Shown here one piece after another: positions 27,199 through 37,420 of a DNA stretch of 64,000 nt. The notes below the pieces were generated by a model that was not told the origin of the DNA, did no database searches, and saw only the letters and a list, made by a program, of their open reading frames with translations. Numbering within the stretch: the first letter of the stretch is position 1; each line of letters begins with the position of its first letter. The stretch covers positions 62,001-126,000 of the forward strand of contig NZ_FOYL01000007.1 in assembly GCF_900115955.1 (NCBI RefSeq), in the 5' to 3' direction. The translations under genes and the position numbers were made by a program. The DNA is from Lentzea waywayandensis (lineage in GTDB: Bacteria > Actinomycetota > Actinomycetes > Mycobacteriales > Pseudonocardiaceae).

Positions 27199-28062
27199 TC
27201 ATCCGCCGGTCGCGACCTCCCGGTCCAACGCACACCAGTTGGACCACGACCCGGCGTACAACGCCGCCGGCTTCTCGGCCGACGTGATCCCCGCGACCTC
27301 CAGCGCGAGCACCACGGACGACGCGGTCACGCCCGACCCGCAGTACACACCGACAGCCACACCACCCGACACCCCGAGCCCGGCGAACCGCGCGGCCAGC
27401 TCCTCCGGCCCGAGCCACCGCCCGTCCGCTCCCACATGCCCGGTGGTCGGCGCGTTGAGCGCCCCAGGAACGTGCCCGGCCTTGGGATCCACCGGCTCGG
27501 TCTCCCCGCGATACCGCGCGGCCGCCCGCGCGTCGAGCAGCACACCTTCCTGAGCGAGCGCCGCCGCCCCGTCCGCGTCCAGCACCGGCATCTGCCCAGG
27601 CCGCACCACCACGTCACCGGCGGCATCACTCGCGGTGTCAGCCGTCAGGGCGGCCGGCACGTCCGCGGTCACCGGCAGCCCGGCGGCCTCCCACGCGGCG
27701 AACCCGCCGTCCAGCACCGCGACCTCACCGAACCCGGCCCACCGCAACAGCCACCACACCCGCGCGGCGACCGAGCCGTCCCCACCGTCGTACGCCACGA
27801 CCTGACCGCCCTCGCGCACCCCCGCGCCGCGCAGCACCTCCTGCAACCGCTCCGGATCCGGCAGCGGATGACGGCCCCCGATCCCGGGCGGAGCGGACAG
27901 CTCGGTGTCCAGATCCACGTACACCGCGCCAGGCACGTGGCTGACCTCGTAGTCTTGGCGTCCGGGTGGTCCGCCGAGACGCCACCGGACGTCCAGCACG
28001 ACGGTGGCCGAACGCGCACTCAGCGCATCGGCGAGGGCCTCAGGAGTGATCAAGGGATGCAC
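27199..28062 (-). CDS. sseA: Thiosulfate/3-mercaptopyruvate sulfurtransferase (two rhodanese domains)
   Basis: The 287-residue protein consists of two rhodanese domains. The N-terminal one (about 5-125) contains HVPGAVYVDLDTEL and lacks an active cysteine. The C-terminal one carries the catalytic Cys in VGVYCGSGVTAS. The loop CGSGVT is typical of 3-mercaptopyruvate-type enzymes. It transfers sulfane sulfur to cyanide or thiol acceptors in the cytoplasm. It is divergent from the dtxR-like gene across 78 bp. The precise donor is not determinable. Confidence 0.9.
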   Translation of the reverse strand: MHPLITPEALADALSARSATVVLDVRWRLGGPPGRQDYEVSHVPGAVYVDLDTELSAPPGIGGRHPLPDPERLQEVLRGAGVREGGQVVAYDGGDGSVAARVWWLLRWAGFGEVAVLDGGFAAWEAAGLPVTADVPAALTADTASDAAGDVVVRPGQMPVLDADGAAALAQEGVLLDARAAARYRGETEPVDPKAGHVPGALNAPTTGHVGADGRWLGPEELAARFAGLGVSGGVAVGVYCGSGVTASSVVLALEVAGITSAEKPAALYAGSWSNWCALDREVATGG

Positions 28063-28140
28063 GGCTCACATCCTGCACCCGCGCGGACACCTGTGTCCCC
28101 CGGCACGACTACCATTGACACCATACGAAGGGGAGCGGGT

Positions 28141-28832
28141 GTGAACGACCTCATCGACACCACGGAGATGTATCTCCGCACGATCTACGAGCTCGAAGAA
28201 GAGGGCGTGGTGCCTCTGCGCGCCCGCATCGCCGAGCGCCTCGGCCAAAGTGGACCGACGGTGAGCCAGACCGTCGGCCGCATGGAACGAGACGGCTTGG
28301 TCATCGTGGCGGAGGACCGCCACCTCGAGCTCACCGAGCAGGGCCGCAACCTCGCGATCGCCGTCATGCGCAAGCACCGGCTCGCCGAGCGCCTCCTCGT
28401 GGACATCATCGGGCTCGAGTGGGAGCACGTGCACAGCGAGGCATGCCGCTGGGAGCACGTGATGAGCGAGGCGGTCGAACGCAAGCTCATCAAGCTGCTC
28501 GGCAACCCCACCACCTCGCCCTACGGCAACCCGATCCCCGGCCTCGACAAGCTGGGCGACGGCGAGCCCGCCCCGCCCGCCGAGGCGGATCTGGTGCGCG
28601 TGGACGAGGTGGCCCGCCGCGGCGGCGGGCGCGTCGAGGTGCGCCGCATCGCGGAGCACGTCCAGCTCGACCCGGACCTCATGGCCGAACTGAAGGCCGC
28701 CGGCGTGGTGCCGGGCGGCACCGTGGAGGTCGAGGCGCTGGGTGGCGCCAAGGTCATCCAGGTGCGCGGTGGCAACGGCACCACGGCAGAACTCGACCCC
28801 GCGGTCGCCCACGCCGTCATGGTGCTCGCCCG

Positions 28833-28836
<4 letters not shown>
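28141..28836 (+). CDS. ideR: Iron-dependent repressor of the DtxR/IdeR family
   Basis: The 231-residue protein aligns with DtxR without gaps over the N-terminal domains. The ancillary-site residues H79, E83 and H98 and the primary-site M10, C102, E105 and H106 are all present at the canonical numbers. The HTH is at about 27-50 (RIAERLGQSGPTVSQTVGRME), and an SH3-like third domain ends the protein. It binds Fe(II) and represses iron acquisition. The GTG at 28141 has GGGGAG upstream. Its stop overlaps the galactokinase start (GTGA), an arrangement that ties an iron regulator to galactose genes. Confidence 0.95.
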
Positions 28837-30008
<1,172 letters not shown>

Positions 30009-30044
30009 CCAAGAACGATCTTGACCAGGAATGCGAGGACTGTG

Positions 30045-31007
30045 GTGAAGCTGCTCGTCACGGGCGGGGCCGGATACGTCGGCAGCGTGTGCGCCGCCAG
30101 GCTGCTCGAAGCCGGACACGAGGTGGTCGTCCTCGACGACCTCTCCACCGGCCACGAGGACGCCGTCCCCGCGGGAGCGCGCTTCGTCAAGGGCGACATC
30201 GCCGAGGTGATCGGCGATGTCCTCGCGGAAGGGTTCGACGGAGTTCTGCACTTCGCGGCGAAGTCCCTCGTCGGCGAGTCCATGCAGGACCCCGGCAAGT
30301 ATTGGACGGGTAACGTCCTGACGGCGATTCATCTGCTCGACGCGATGAAGGATCACGGCACGCCGAAGCTCGTCTTCTCCTCGACTGCCGCGACGTACGG
30401 CGAGCCGCGGGAGGTGCCGATCCCCGAGACCGCGCCCACCGCGCCCACCAACACCTACGGCGCCACCAAGCTGGCCATCGACCACGCGATCACGTCGTAC
30501 GCGGCCGCGCACGGCCTGGCGGCGACGAGCCTGCGGTACTTCAACGTCGCCGGCGCCTACGGCAGCATCGGCGAGCGGCACGCGACGGAGACCCACCTCA
30601 TCCCGCTCGTGCTCCAAGTCGCGCTCGGGCAGCGTGAGCACATCTCGATCTACGGCGAGGACTGGCCCACCGAGGACGGCACCTGCGTCCGCGACTACAT
30701 CCACGTCACGGACCTCGCGGACGCCCATCTCCTCGCGCTGGAGCACGCCACCGCCGGCGAGCACCGGATCTACAACCTGGGCAACGGCACGGGCTTCTCG
30801 GTCAAGCAGGTCATCGACACCTGCCGCGAGGTCACCGGCCACCCGATCCCCGCCGTCGTCGCCCCCCGGCGCGCCGGCGACCCTGCCGTCCTGGTCGCCT
30901 CCGCCGAGCGGGCCCGCACCGACCTCGGCTGGAAGCCCGAGCGCGCGGACATCACCGGCATCGTCCGCGACGCGTGGGAGTTCACCCGCGCCCGGCACGG
31001 GGCCTGA
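30045..31007 (+). CDS. galE: UDP-glucose 4-epimerase
   Basis: The 320-residue extended short-chain dehydrogenase has the NAD motif TGGAGYVGS at its N-terminus, the SSTAATYG segment, and the catalytic YGATK. IHVTDLADAHLLAL and a YNLGNGTGFSVKQV region match GalE. It interconverts UDP-glucose and UDP-galactose. I chose the GTG at 30045 with GAGG six nt upstream, over a TTG at 30021 that adds eight non-conserved residues. It lies 36 nt after galK. Confidence 0.92.
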   Translation: MKLLVTGGAGYVGSVCAARLLEAGHEVVVLDDLSTGHEDAVPAGARFVKGDIAEVIGDVLAEGFDGVLHFAAKSLVGESMQDPGKYWTGNVLTAIHLLDAMKDHGTPKLVFSSTAATYGEPREVPIPETAPTAPTNTYGATKLAIDHAITSYAAAHGLAATSLRYFNVAGAYGSIGERHATETHLIPLVLQVALGQREHISIYGEDWPTEDGTCVRDYIHVTDLADAHLLALEHATAGEHRIYNLGNGTGFSVKQVIDTCREVTGHPIPAVVAPRRAGDPAVLVASAERARTDLGWKPERADITGIVRDAWEFTRARHGA

Positions 31008-31013
31008 GCCGGG

Positions 31014-33017
31014 ATGACCGACTTCGCCTCCTTCGAGAGCTACAACGCCACCCCGCGTCTCGCGTCGCTCGCGCTGTCCCCGGACGGCACCCGGCTCGTC
31101 ACGGTCGTGTCCTCGCTCGCGCCGGACGGCAAGACGTGGCAGGGCGCTCTCTGGGAGGTCGATCCCACCGGGGAGCGGGAAGCCGTCCGGCTCACCCGCT
31201 CCGCCAAGGGCGACTCCTCCCCCGTGTTCGCACCGGACGGGTCGCTGCTGTTCCTGTCGGCCCGCCCGGACCCGCTCGCGAAGCCGGGCGAGACCAAGGA
31301 CAAGAAGGCGCTGTGGCGGCTTCCGGTCCGCGGTGAGGCCGCCGAGGTGCTGCGGCCGGGTAGCGGAGTCGGTCAGGTGCGTGCCGCCGGTGAGACGGTG
31401 CTGTTCACGTCGTCGGCGTACCGCTTCACCGAGTTCGGCGACGGCGACAACGCCAAGCGCAAGGCTCGCGAGGACGCCGGCGTGACAGCGATCCTGCACG
31501 AGTCGTACCCGATCAGGTACTGGGACTCGGATCTCGGCCCGGCCTACCCGCGACTGCTCGCGGCTCCGCTCGCGGACATCACCGCCGAGAAGGTCGCTGC
31601 CCTGAGCGAAGACTCCGAAAGCAGGCTCAGCGACGAGGACATCGCGCTCAGCCCAGACGGGAAGCAGGCCGTCTACGGCCACTCCGTCGACGTGAGCGCC
31701 GCCTACGGCCGCAGGATCGAGCTCCGGGTCGTCGCCACGAGCGGCGGCGCACCGCGGGTCATCGCCTCCGAGGAGGGTTTCTCCTTCCACGGCGCCACGT
31801 TCACACCAGACTCCGCCGCCGTGATCGCGATCCGGTTCCGCGAGTCCACTCCGGACTCCCCATACCGGCGCGATCTGGTGCGCATCGATCTGGCAGACGA
31901 TTCGATCACGCCACTGGCGCCCGTTTTCCAGGAGGAACCGGACCACCCGGTGGTGAGTCCGGACGGGTCGGCGGTCTTCTTCACCGCGAGCCACCTCGGG
32001 CACCAGCCGCTGTGGCGGCTGGACCTGGCGAACGGCGAGATCACGAAGCTGACGGTCACCGGTTACTACAGCGATCTGGTCGTGAGCCCGGACAGCAAGA
32101 CGCTGTACGCGTTGCGCAACTCCGTCGACCATCCGCCGCAGCCCGTGCGGTTCGCCTCCACCGGAGCCGACCAGGATCCGGAACGGCTGCGCGCGCCCGG
32201 CGCCCTCGGTTCGGTGCCCGGCACCCTCACCGAGATCTCCACGGTCGTCGCCGACGGCAGGACCGTCCGTTCCTGGCTGGTGCTGCCGGAAGGCGCCTCC
32301 GCCGACTCCCCCGCGCCGCTGGTCCTGTGGGTCCACGGCGGTCCGGTCATGAGCTGGAACGGCTGGACCTGGCGCTGGAACCCGTGGCTGATGGCCGCTC
32401 GCGGCTACGCCATCCTGCTGCCCGACCCCGCACTGTCGACCGGGTACGGGCCGGACTTCATCAAAGCCGGCTGGGGTCGCTGGGGTGCCGAGCCCTACAC
32501 CGACCTGATGGCCATCACGGACGTCGCCGTCGAGCGAGCCGACATCGATGCCTCCCGGACAGCCGCGATGGGCGGGTCCTTCGGCGGCTACATGGCCAAC
32601 TGGATCGCCACCCAGACCGACCGGTTCCGCGCGATCGTCACCCACGCGTCGCTGTGGCACCTCGACGCCTTCTCCGGCGGCACCGACAGCTCCTACTTCT
32701 GGATGCGGGAGATGGGCGACCCCCTCACCCAGCCGGAGCGGATCCTGGCCAACTCCCCGCACCTGCGGGTGGCCGACATCAAGACCCCGATGCTCGTCAT
32801 CCACGGGGACAAGGACTACCGGGTTCCCATCGGTGAAGGGCATCGCCTGTACTTCGACCTCGTCCGCCACGGGGTCGATGCGAAATACCTTTACTACCCA
32901 ACCGAAAACCACTGGATCCTCACCCCCGGCAACTCTCGGGTCTGGTACGAGACGGTGTGGGCGTTCCTGGCCGAACACGTCCTGGATCAGGACTGGGAGC
33001 GACCCGAACTGCTCTGA
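31014..33017 (+). CDS. Prolyl oligopeptidase-family serine peptidase (S9, acylaminoacyl-peptidase-like)
   Basis: The 667-residue protein has an N-terminal WD40-like propeller (repeated SPDGT/APDGS motifs, about 1-390) and a C-terminal alpha/beta hydrolase (about 400-665). The nucleophile is in MGGSFGGYMAN, the acid in VIHGDKDYRVP, and the histidine in PTENHWI. No signal peptide is seen, so it is cytoplasmic. It likely cleaves short peptides or N-blocked peptides. It starts seven nt after galE and overlaps the convergent DUF4192 gene by 31 nt. Confidence 0.9.
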   Translation: MTDFASFESYNATPRLASLALSPDGTRLVTVVSSLAPDGKTWQGALWEVDPTGEREAVRLTRSAKGDSSPVFAPDGSLLFLSARPDPLAKPGETKDKKALWRLPVRGEAAEVLRPGSGVGQVRAAGETVLFTSSAYRFTEFGDGDNAKRKAREDAGVTAILHESYPIRYWDSDLGPAYPRLLAAPLADITAEKVAALSEDSESRLSDEDIALSPDGKQAVYGHSVDVSAAYGRRIELRVVATSGGAPRVIASEEGFSFHGATFTPDSAAVIAIRFRESTPDSPYRRDLVRIDLADDSITPLAPVFQEEPDHPVVSPDGSAVFFTASHLGHQPLWRLDLANGEITKLTVTGYYSDLVVSPDSKTLYALRNSVDHPPQPVRFASTGADQDPERLRAPGALGSVPGTLTEISTVVADGRTVRSWLVLPEGASADSPAPLVLWVHGGPVMSWNGWTWRWNPWLMAARGYAILLPDPALSTGYGPDFIKAGWGRWGAEPYTDLMAITDVAVERADIDASRTAAMGGSFGGYMANWIATQTDRFRAIVTHASLWHLDAFSGGTDSSYFWMREMGDPLTQPERILANSPHLRVADIKTPMLVIHGDKDYRVPIGEGHRLYFDLVRHGVDAKYLYYPTENHWILTPGNSRVWYETVWAFLAEHVLDQDWERPELL

Positions 33018-34027
33018 GCGCCTGCGAGCAACCCACGGGCGCTGTCCATGTACTTGGCGGCCAGCGCCCGCATCTCCGACGGAGGGAACGCGGCGCTGAC
33101 AGCGGCGCGGATGAGCTTGCTCAGCGCATGGCCGGGGCAGGCCTCCTCGGCCGCGTCGAGCGCGATGGACGCGATCCCGCCGTCGCCACGCTGGTAGGCG
33201 TAGAACGCGAGCAGACAGGCCGGCTCCGCTCGTTCCGGCGCCGGGCTGCCCCTGGTGAGCTCGAGCCACAGGCGTTCAGCCAGCCGGGACCTGGGCTGTG
33301 TCGCGAACCCCATGCTCGCGTCGCGCACCTCGGGCACGGCCAGCGCCCTCGCCAGAGCGACGATCTCCTTGTCCGGCAACGATCCCTTGCGGTGCTCCAC
33401 GGCGTCGATCGCGTCGCTGACCCGGTGCAGTTCAGTGCTCGGGTCAGCGTCGCACGAGGCTGTCACGAGTTCGTCGAGCAACGTGGATCTGCGTTCCAGT
33501 GCCTCAGGCGGATCCAGCGCGGCGATCGCGGCCATGGCGGCCCGCGACTCGAACGTCACGTTGCCCTCGTGTGCCGACGCGGCGGCCATGGCGGACAACT
33601 GGGGATCCGGCAGTGTCCCGTGGCAGTCGACGTCGAGATAGCAGAGCCATCGCGCGTCCTTCTGGCACGACGGCAGCCACACCGCCTCGACGACTTCGAT
33701 GCCCACGCCGCCCAGTTCGAGTTTGAGCGTGGTGACCAGTGGTTCGTGCGGCAGCTCCTCGGGCATGTGCTCGGACGGCGGGCACACGACCACGAGGATC
33801 ACTTCCGTGGCGCCTTGTTCTTGCAACGGACCTTCCAGCTGGGCCGCGAGTAGGCCTCTATGTCGCGGGCGGGGAAGGTCGACGCGCATGGTCATGCTGA
33901 CCAGATGGTCTTTCAGCACCAGCACGACGAGCGAGTCGGCCGGGTGGAACCCCATCAGGTGCGGGATGGCGGCGTAGAGATCGCCGGCTGCGCGGACGCG
34001 GATCGGCTTCGAGAGGGCTGAGGGCAT
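32987..34027 (-). CDS. DUF4192-family protein
   Basis: This 346-residue protein has the DUF4192 opening VRAAGDLYAAIPHLMGFHPADSLVVL, common in actinobacteria, plus GDGGIASIALDAAEEACPGHALSKLI near the C-terminus. No catalytic motif is known for this family. The ATG at 34027 places the conserved domain six residues from the N-terminus; an alternative GTG 60 bp upstream would add nothing conserved. Its 3' end runs 31 nt into the convergent peptidase gene. Confidence 0.85.
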   Translation of the reverse strand: MPSALSKPIRVRAAGDLYAAIPHLMGFHPADSLVVLVLKDHLVSMTMRVDLPRPRHRGLLAAQLEGPLQEQGATEVILVVVCPPSEHMPEELPHEPLVTTLKLELGGVGIEVVEAVWLPSCQKDARWLCYLDVDCHGTLPDPQLSAMAAASAHEGNVTFESRAAMAAIAALDPPEALERRSTLLDELVTASCDADPSTELHRVSDAIDAVEHRKGSLPDKEIVALARALAVPEVRDASMGFATQPRSRLAERLWLELTRGSPAPERAEPACLLAFYAYQRGDGGIASIALDAAEEACPGHALSKLIRAAVSAAFPPSEMRALAAKYMDSARGLLAGAQSSSGRSQS

Positions 34028-34159
34028 GGGCCCACTGTGGAGGGCGGGCAGGGTCGTGAACCGGGTCGGCCGCGAGGTTGTGGACAACTGGGCGGCTGTG
34101 GACAGGTTGAGATCTTGGGGCGCTTTGAAACGGGGTTTTGTCGGGGGTCGGTGCTATGT

Positions 34160-34195
34160 TGCCGCGCTTCGGCCCCGAGAGACCGAAGCGCGGCA
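34160..34195 (-). terminator. Hairpin after the Xaa-Pro peptidase gene
   Basis: TGCCGCGCTTCGG (34160-34172) and CCGAAGCGCGGCA (34183-34195) are perfect 13-nt arms with a 10-nt loop, starting six nt past the peptidase stop on the minus strand. There is no T-run, as in many actinomycete terminators. Confidence 0.65.
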
Positions 34196-34200
34196 CCACA

Positions 34201-36000
34201 TCAGAACGTCTGGAACACGGTGCGCCAGCCGCCGACGACCGGCAGCTCCACCGACGTCCGGGTGAGGTCCAGCGACAGGCCGGCACCCGGCTTCGGGCGC
34301 AGCGTGTAGTCGTAGTCGCTGGAGATCACGACGAACTCGAGCCGGTGACCGGTCTGCAGGATGTAGTCGTCCGGCACGATCGGCACCTCGACGTCGTAGA
34401 ACTTGCCGGGCTTGATCGGCGACGTCTTGTCGGGCCGCTCCCTGTTCTGCGGGTCCGTCGAGCCGCGCGTGATGACGTGCGACCTGCCGTCCGCTGCGCG
34501 GTCGACGAGCAGCGTCGTCACGTTGGCCGCGGGCCGGTCGAACGCGACCCTCAGGTTCGCCGTCGACTTGCCCGACAGCCGCAGCGGCTTCTTCGCGGCC
34601 TCCGAGGTGTAGGAGAGCCGGTTCGGCGAGGTCGCCAGGTCGATCAACGACTCAGCCGTCTTCGTCGCGTCGTCGGTCAGCTTCTCGACGCCGCGGCCGG
34701 GCAGAATCCCGAGTCCGCCCTTGGTGGATCCACCCGCGGACAGACGCAGCTTCACGTCGGACGTGCCCGGAGCCGGCCAGTCCTTCTCGTCGACCCACGT
34801 CTTGTCCTCGCGCTGCAGAGTCGCCTTCGGCTCCTTGTCGACGCCGTTGCGGTGACCCCAGAGGTACTGGGTGAACCAGCGGTTCAGCGTGCGCCGCCAC
34901 TCGACCGAACGCAGCGTGTCGGCGTCGGTGTGCCCGGACTGGTGCAGCCAGATCTTGTGCGGCACACCGACCTTCTTCAACGCCGAGTACCACTGCTCGA
35001 CGTGCGTCATCTTGACGTTCCAGTCGTTGAGCCCGTGCACCGCCAGCACCGCCGCACGGACCTTGCGGACGTCGTTCAGGTAGTTCCGCTTGTCCCAGAA
35101 CTGGCTGTAGTCGCCGGTGACGCGGTCCTGGTCCTTCGCGATCTCGGCGATGATCGGCTTGCAGATCTCCCTGTCCGCGCGCGTGTAGACGTACTCGGCG
35201 AGAACGTCGGCGTCCTCGCCCTGGAACGTGCCGGGTGCGACGACGGCGCCGTCCGCGCGGTAGTAGTCGTACCAGCTGGAGATCGCGGCGATCGGCACGA
35301 TGGCTTCGAGGCCGCGCACGCCGGTGGAGGCGACGGCGTTGGGCAGCGTTCCGTTGTAGGAGACGCCCATCATGCCGGTCTTGCCGGTCGACCAGGTCGC
35401 CTTGATGGCTTCGCCCGTGGCGGTGCGTGCGGTCGCACGGCCGTTGAGCCAGTCGACGACGACACGCGCGCCGATCGTCTCGTTGACATCACCAGTCGTG
35501 GGGCAGCCCGTTGACTTGCCGGTGCCGAGCGACTCGGCGTAGACGACGGCGTAGCCACGCGCGATGAAGTAGGCCTCGTAACGACCCGACGTGATCGGGT
35601 TCGGGCCGAGGGCGGCGGTGATGCGTTCGTCGGAGGAGGACTTGAGCAAACGGCCGTTGCGCTTGTCGGGCACGTACAGTTCGACGTCGACATTGTGGTT
35701 GGCGACGTCGTTACCACCCGAGAAGTACGGGCTGACCATGTAGACGACAGGCACCTTGAGACCACGTTCGGTGGCACGTGGCCGGACGACCTCGGTGTAG
35801 ACCTCGTCGTCCTTGCCGTCGCGGTCGCTGTCGACCGGTGCCCGGACCCAGAGGCTCTCCTTCACCACGTCCTTCGGATCGAAGACGGGTTGCGCCTCGC
35901 CGTCCTTGAACACCGGCCCTTCAGCGGCCTGGGCCGTCGTGGGCAGGAATGGCAGAACCAGCACCGCTGTCAGCAGTGCAACTCTTCGTGCGCCCCTCAC
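34201..36000 (-). CDS. Secreted Xaa-Pro dipeptidyl-peptidase-like protein (S15, CocE/NonD)
   Basis: The 599-residue product starts with a signal peptide (basic MRGARR, hydrophobic ALLTAVLVLPFLP, cleavage near AQAA). The hydrolase domain carries the nucleophile in MMGVSYNGTLPNAV, the acid in VHGLNDWNV, and the histidine in HQSGHTDADT. A C-terminal jelly-roll domain completes the S15 architecture. It probably removes N-terminal dipeptides ending in proline from extracellular peptides. The GTG at 36000 is chosen because it starts the signal peptide directly. It diverges from the deaminase gene. Confidence 0.87.
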   Translation of the reverse strand: MRGARRVALLTAVLVLPFLPTTAQAAEGPVFKDGEAQPVFDPKDVVKESLWVRAPVDSDRDGKDDEVYTEVVRPRATERGLKVPVVYMVSPYFSGGNDVANHNVDVELYVPDKRNGRLLKSSSDERITAALGPNPITSGRYEAYFIARGYAVVYAESLGTGKSTGCPTTGDVNETIGARVVVDWLNGRATARTATGEAIKATWSTGKTGMMGVSYNGTLPNAVASTGVRGLEAIVPIAAISSWYDYYRADGAVVAPGTFQGEDADVLAEYVYTRADREICKPIIAEIAKDQDRVTGDYSQFWDKRNYLNDVRKVRAAVLAVHGLNDWNVKMTHVEQWYSALKKVGVPHKIWLHQSGHTDADTLRSVEWRRTLNRWFTQYLWGHRNGVDKEPKATLQREDKTWVDEKDWPAPGTSDVKLRLSAGGSTKGGLGILPGRGVEKLTDDATKTAESLIDLATSPNRLSYTSEAAKKPLRLSGKSTANLRVAFDRPAANVTTLLVDRAADGRSHVITRGSTDPQNRERPDKTSPIKPGKFYDVEVPIVPDDYILQTGHRLEFVVISSDYDYTLRPKPGAGLSLDLTRTSVELPVVGGWRTVFQTF

Positions 36001-36107
36001 GAGGCACCCCCAATGCGGAAGCCAGAGACAGGGATCGCCCTGCACCCTCTCCTTTGACTGCAAGACATGTCACCCGTCGAACGGCCCTTGACCTGAGAGC
36101 ATGGACC

Positions 36108-37109
36108 GTGCACATTTCCGACTTCGTCCGCGTGTTGCCGAAGGCCGAGCTGCACGTCCACCTCGTGGGCGCGGCTTCCGTCGACACCGTCCTCACGCTC
36201 GCCCGCAACCACCCAGACGGACGGGTGCCGGCCGACGAGGACGCGTTGCGGAAGTTCTACGAGTTCAGGGACTTCCGGCATTTCATCAACGTGTACGGCA
36301 TCGTCAACGACCTCGTCACCACCGGCGAGGACGTCCGCACTCTCATCGTCGGATACGCGCGCGACGCCGCACGAACCAATATCCGATATGCGGAGCTGAC
36401 GATCAGCGCGACCAGCCACCTGCGGGCGGGCATCGCGCCCGACGAGCTCGTCGAAGCGTTGGAGGCGGGCCGCGACGAGGCGCTCGCCGTACATGGCGTG
36501 GCATTGCAGTGGATCTTCGACGTTCCCGGAGTCTGGGACCGCGACTGGGGAATGACGAGTGCGCGGTTCGCGACCGAGCACCGGCCTGATGGGCTGGTCG
36601 GGTTCGGCCTGGGCGGATTCGAGTCGGACTCGCCTAGGTCGAACTTCCGCGAAGCGTTCGCGATGGCACGCGACGCCGGGCTGCGCATGGTGCCGCACGC
36701 CGGTGAGACGACGCCGCCCAGCGAGATCTGGGCCGCGCTGCGCGATCTGCGTGCCGAACGGATCGGGCACGGCGTCAGCGCGGTGCAGGATCCCGAACTG
36801 GTGCGGCATCTCGCCGACGAAGGCGTCGTAGTAGAGGTCTGCCCGACGTCGAACATCCGCACGGGCGCCGTGACGTCACTGGACGAGCACCCGTTGCCGC
36901 GGCTCGTGGAAGCCGGGGTGCCGGTGACGATCAGCACCGACGACCCCGGCATGTTCCACACCGATCTCGACCGCGAGTACCTGCTGTGCCACGAGCGGTT
37001 CGGATTCGGTCGCGACGAGCTCGCCGATCTCGCGCGGGCAGCGGTGCGGGCGTCGTACGCGCCGGTCGAACTGAAGGACCAGTTGTTGAAGGAGATCGAC
37101 GCGCTGTGA
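36108..37109 (+). CDS. add: Adenosine deaminase-family protein
   Basis: The 333-residue TIM-barrel amidohydrolase has the metal-binding HVH (AELHVHLVG), the substrate-site glutamate in VPHAGETTPP, the IGHG histidine and the metal/catalytic aspartates in STDDPGMF. It should convert adenosine or a related aminopurine nucleoside to inosine. The first motif reads HVHLVGA rather than the usual HxHLDG/EGS, so a divergent specificity is possible. The GTG at 36108 has GAGAG upstream; an ATG at 36101 is out of frame. cutA overlaps its stop (GTGA). Confidence 0.85.
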   Translation: MHISDFVRVLPKAELHVHLVGAASVDTVLTLARNHPDGRVPADEDALRKFYEFRDFRHFINVYGIVNDLVTTGEDVRTLIVGYARDAARTNIRYAELTISATSHLRAGIAPDELVEALEAGRDEALAVHGVALQWIFDVPGVWDRDWGMTSARFATEHRPDGLVGFGLGGFESDSPRSNFREAFAMARDAGLRMVPHAGETTPPSEIWAALRDLRAERIGHGVSAVQDPELVRHLADEGVVVEVCPTSNIRTGAVTSLDEHPLPRLVEAGVPVTISTDDPGMFHTDLDREYLLCHERFGFGRDELADLARAAVRASYAPVELKDQLLKEIDAL

Positions 37110-37420
37110 GTGGTGTGAGTGTGGTGACGACGACGGTCGATTCCGCCGAGGCCGCCGAGTCGCTGGCGAAGGGCGTCATCGAGGCGCGGCTTGGCGCGTG
37201 CGTGCAGATCGTGCCGATCCGCAGCGTCTATCGGTGGGACGGAGAGGTGCGCGTCGACGCGGAGTGGCAGTGCGTCGTGAAGACGTCCACCATCCGCGTC
37301 GACGACCTCGTCGTGCACATCAAGGCGCATCACACCTATGACGTACCCGAGGTCGTCGTCACCCCCGTGACCGGAGGTAACGACGACTACCTGGCGTGGG
37401 TCTCAGAGGAGACCTCTTAG
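37106..37420 (+). CDS. cutA: CutA-like divalent cation tolerance protein
   Basis: The 104-residue protein matches the trimeric PII-like CutA fold: SVVTTTVDSAEAAESLAKGVIEARLGACVQIVPIRSVYRWDGEV, then HHTYDVPEVVVTPVTGGNDDYLAWV. Its role is usually described as metal tolerance, though the biochemical function is unsettled. The start overlaps the deaminase stop (GTGA); an in-frame GTG at 37115 is an alternative. Its 3' end overlaps the convergent helicase-like gene by 18 nt. Confidence 0.9.
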   Translation: MSGVSVVTTTVDSAEAAESLAKGVIEARLGACVQIVPIRSVYRWDGEVRVDAEWQCVVKTSTIRVDDLVVHIKAHHTYDVPEVVVTPVTGGNDDYLAWVSEETS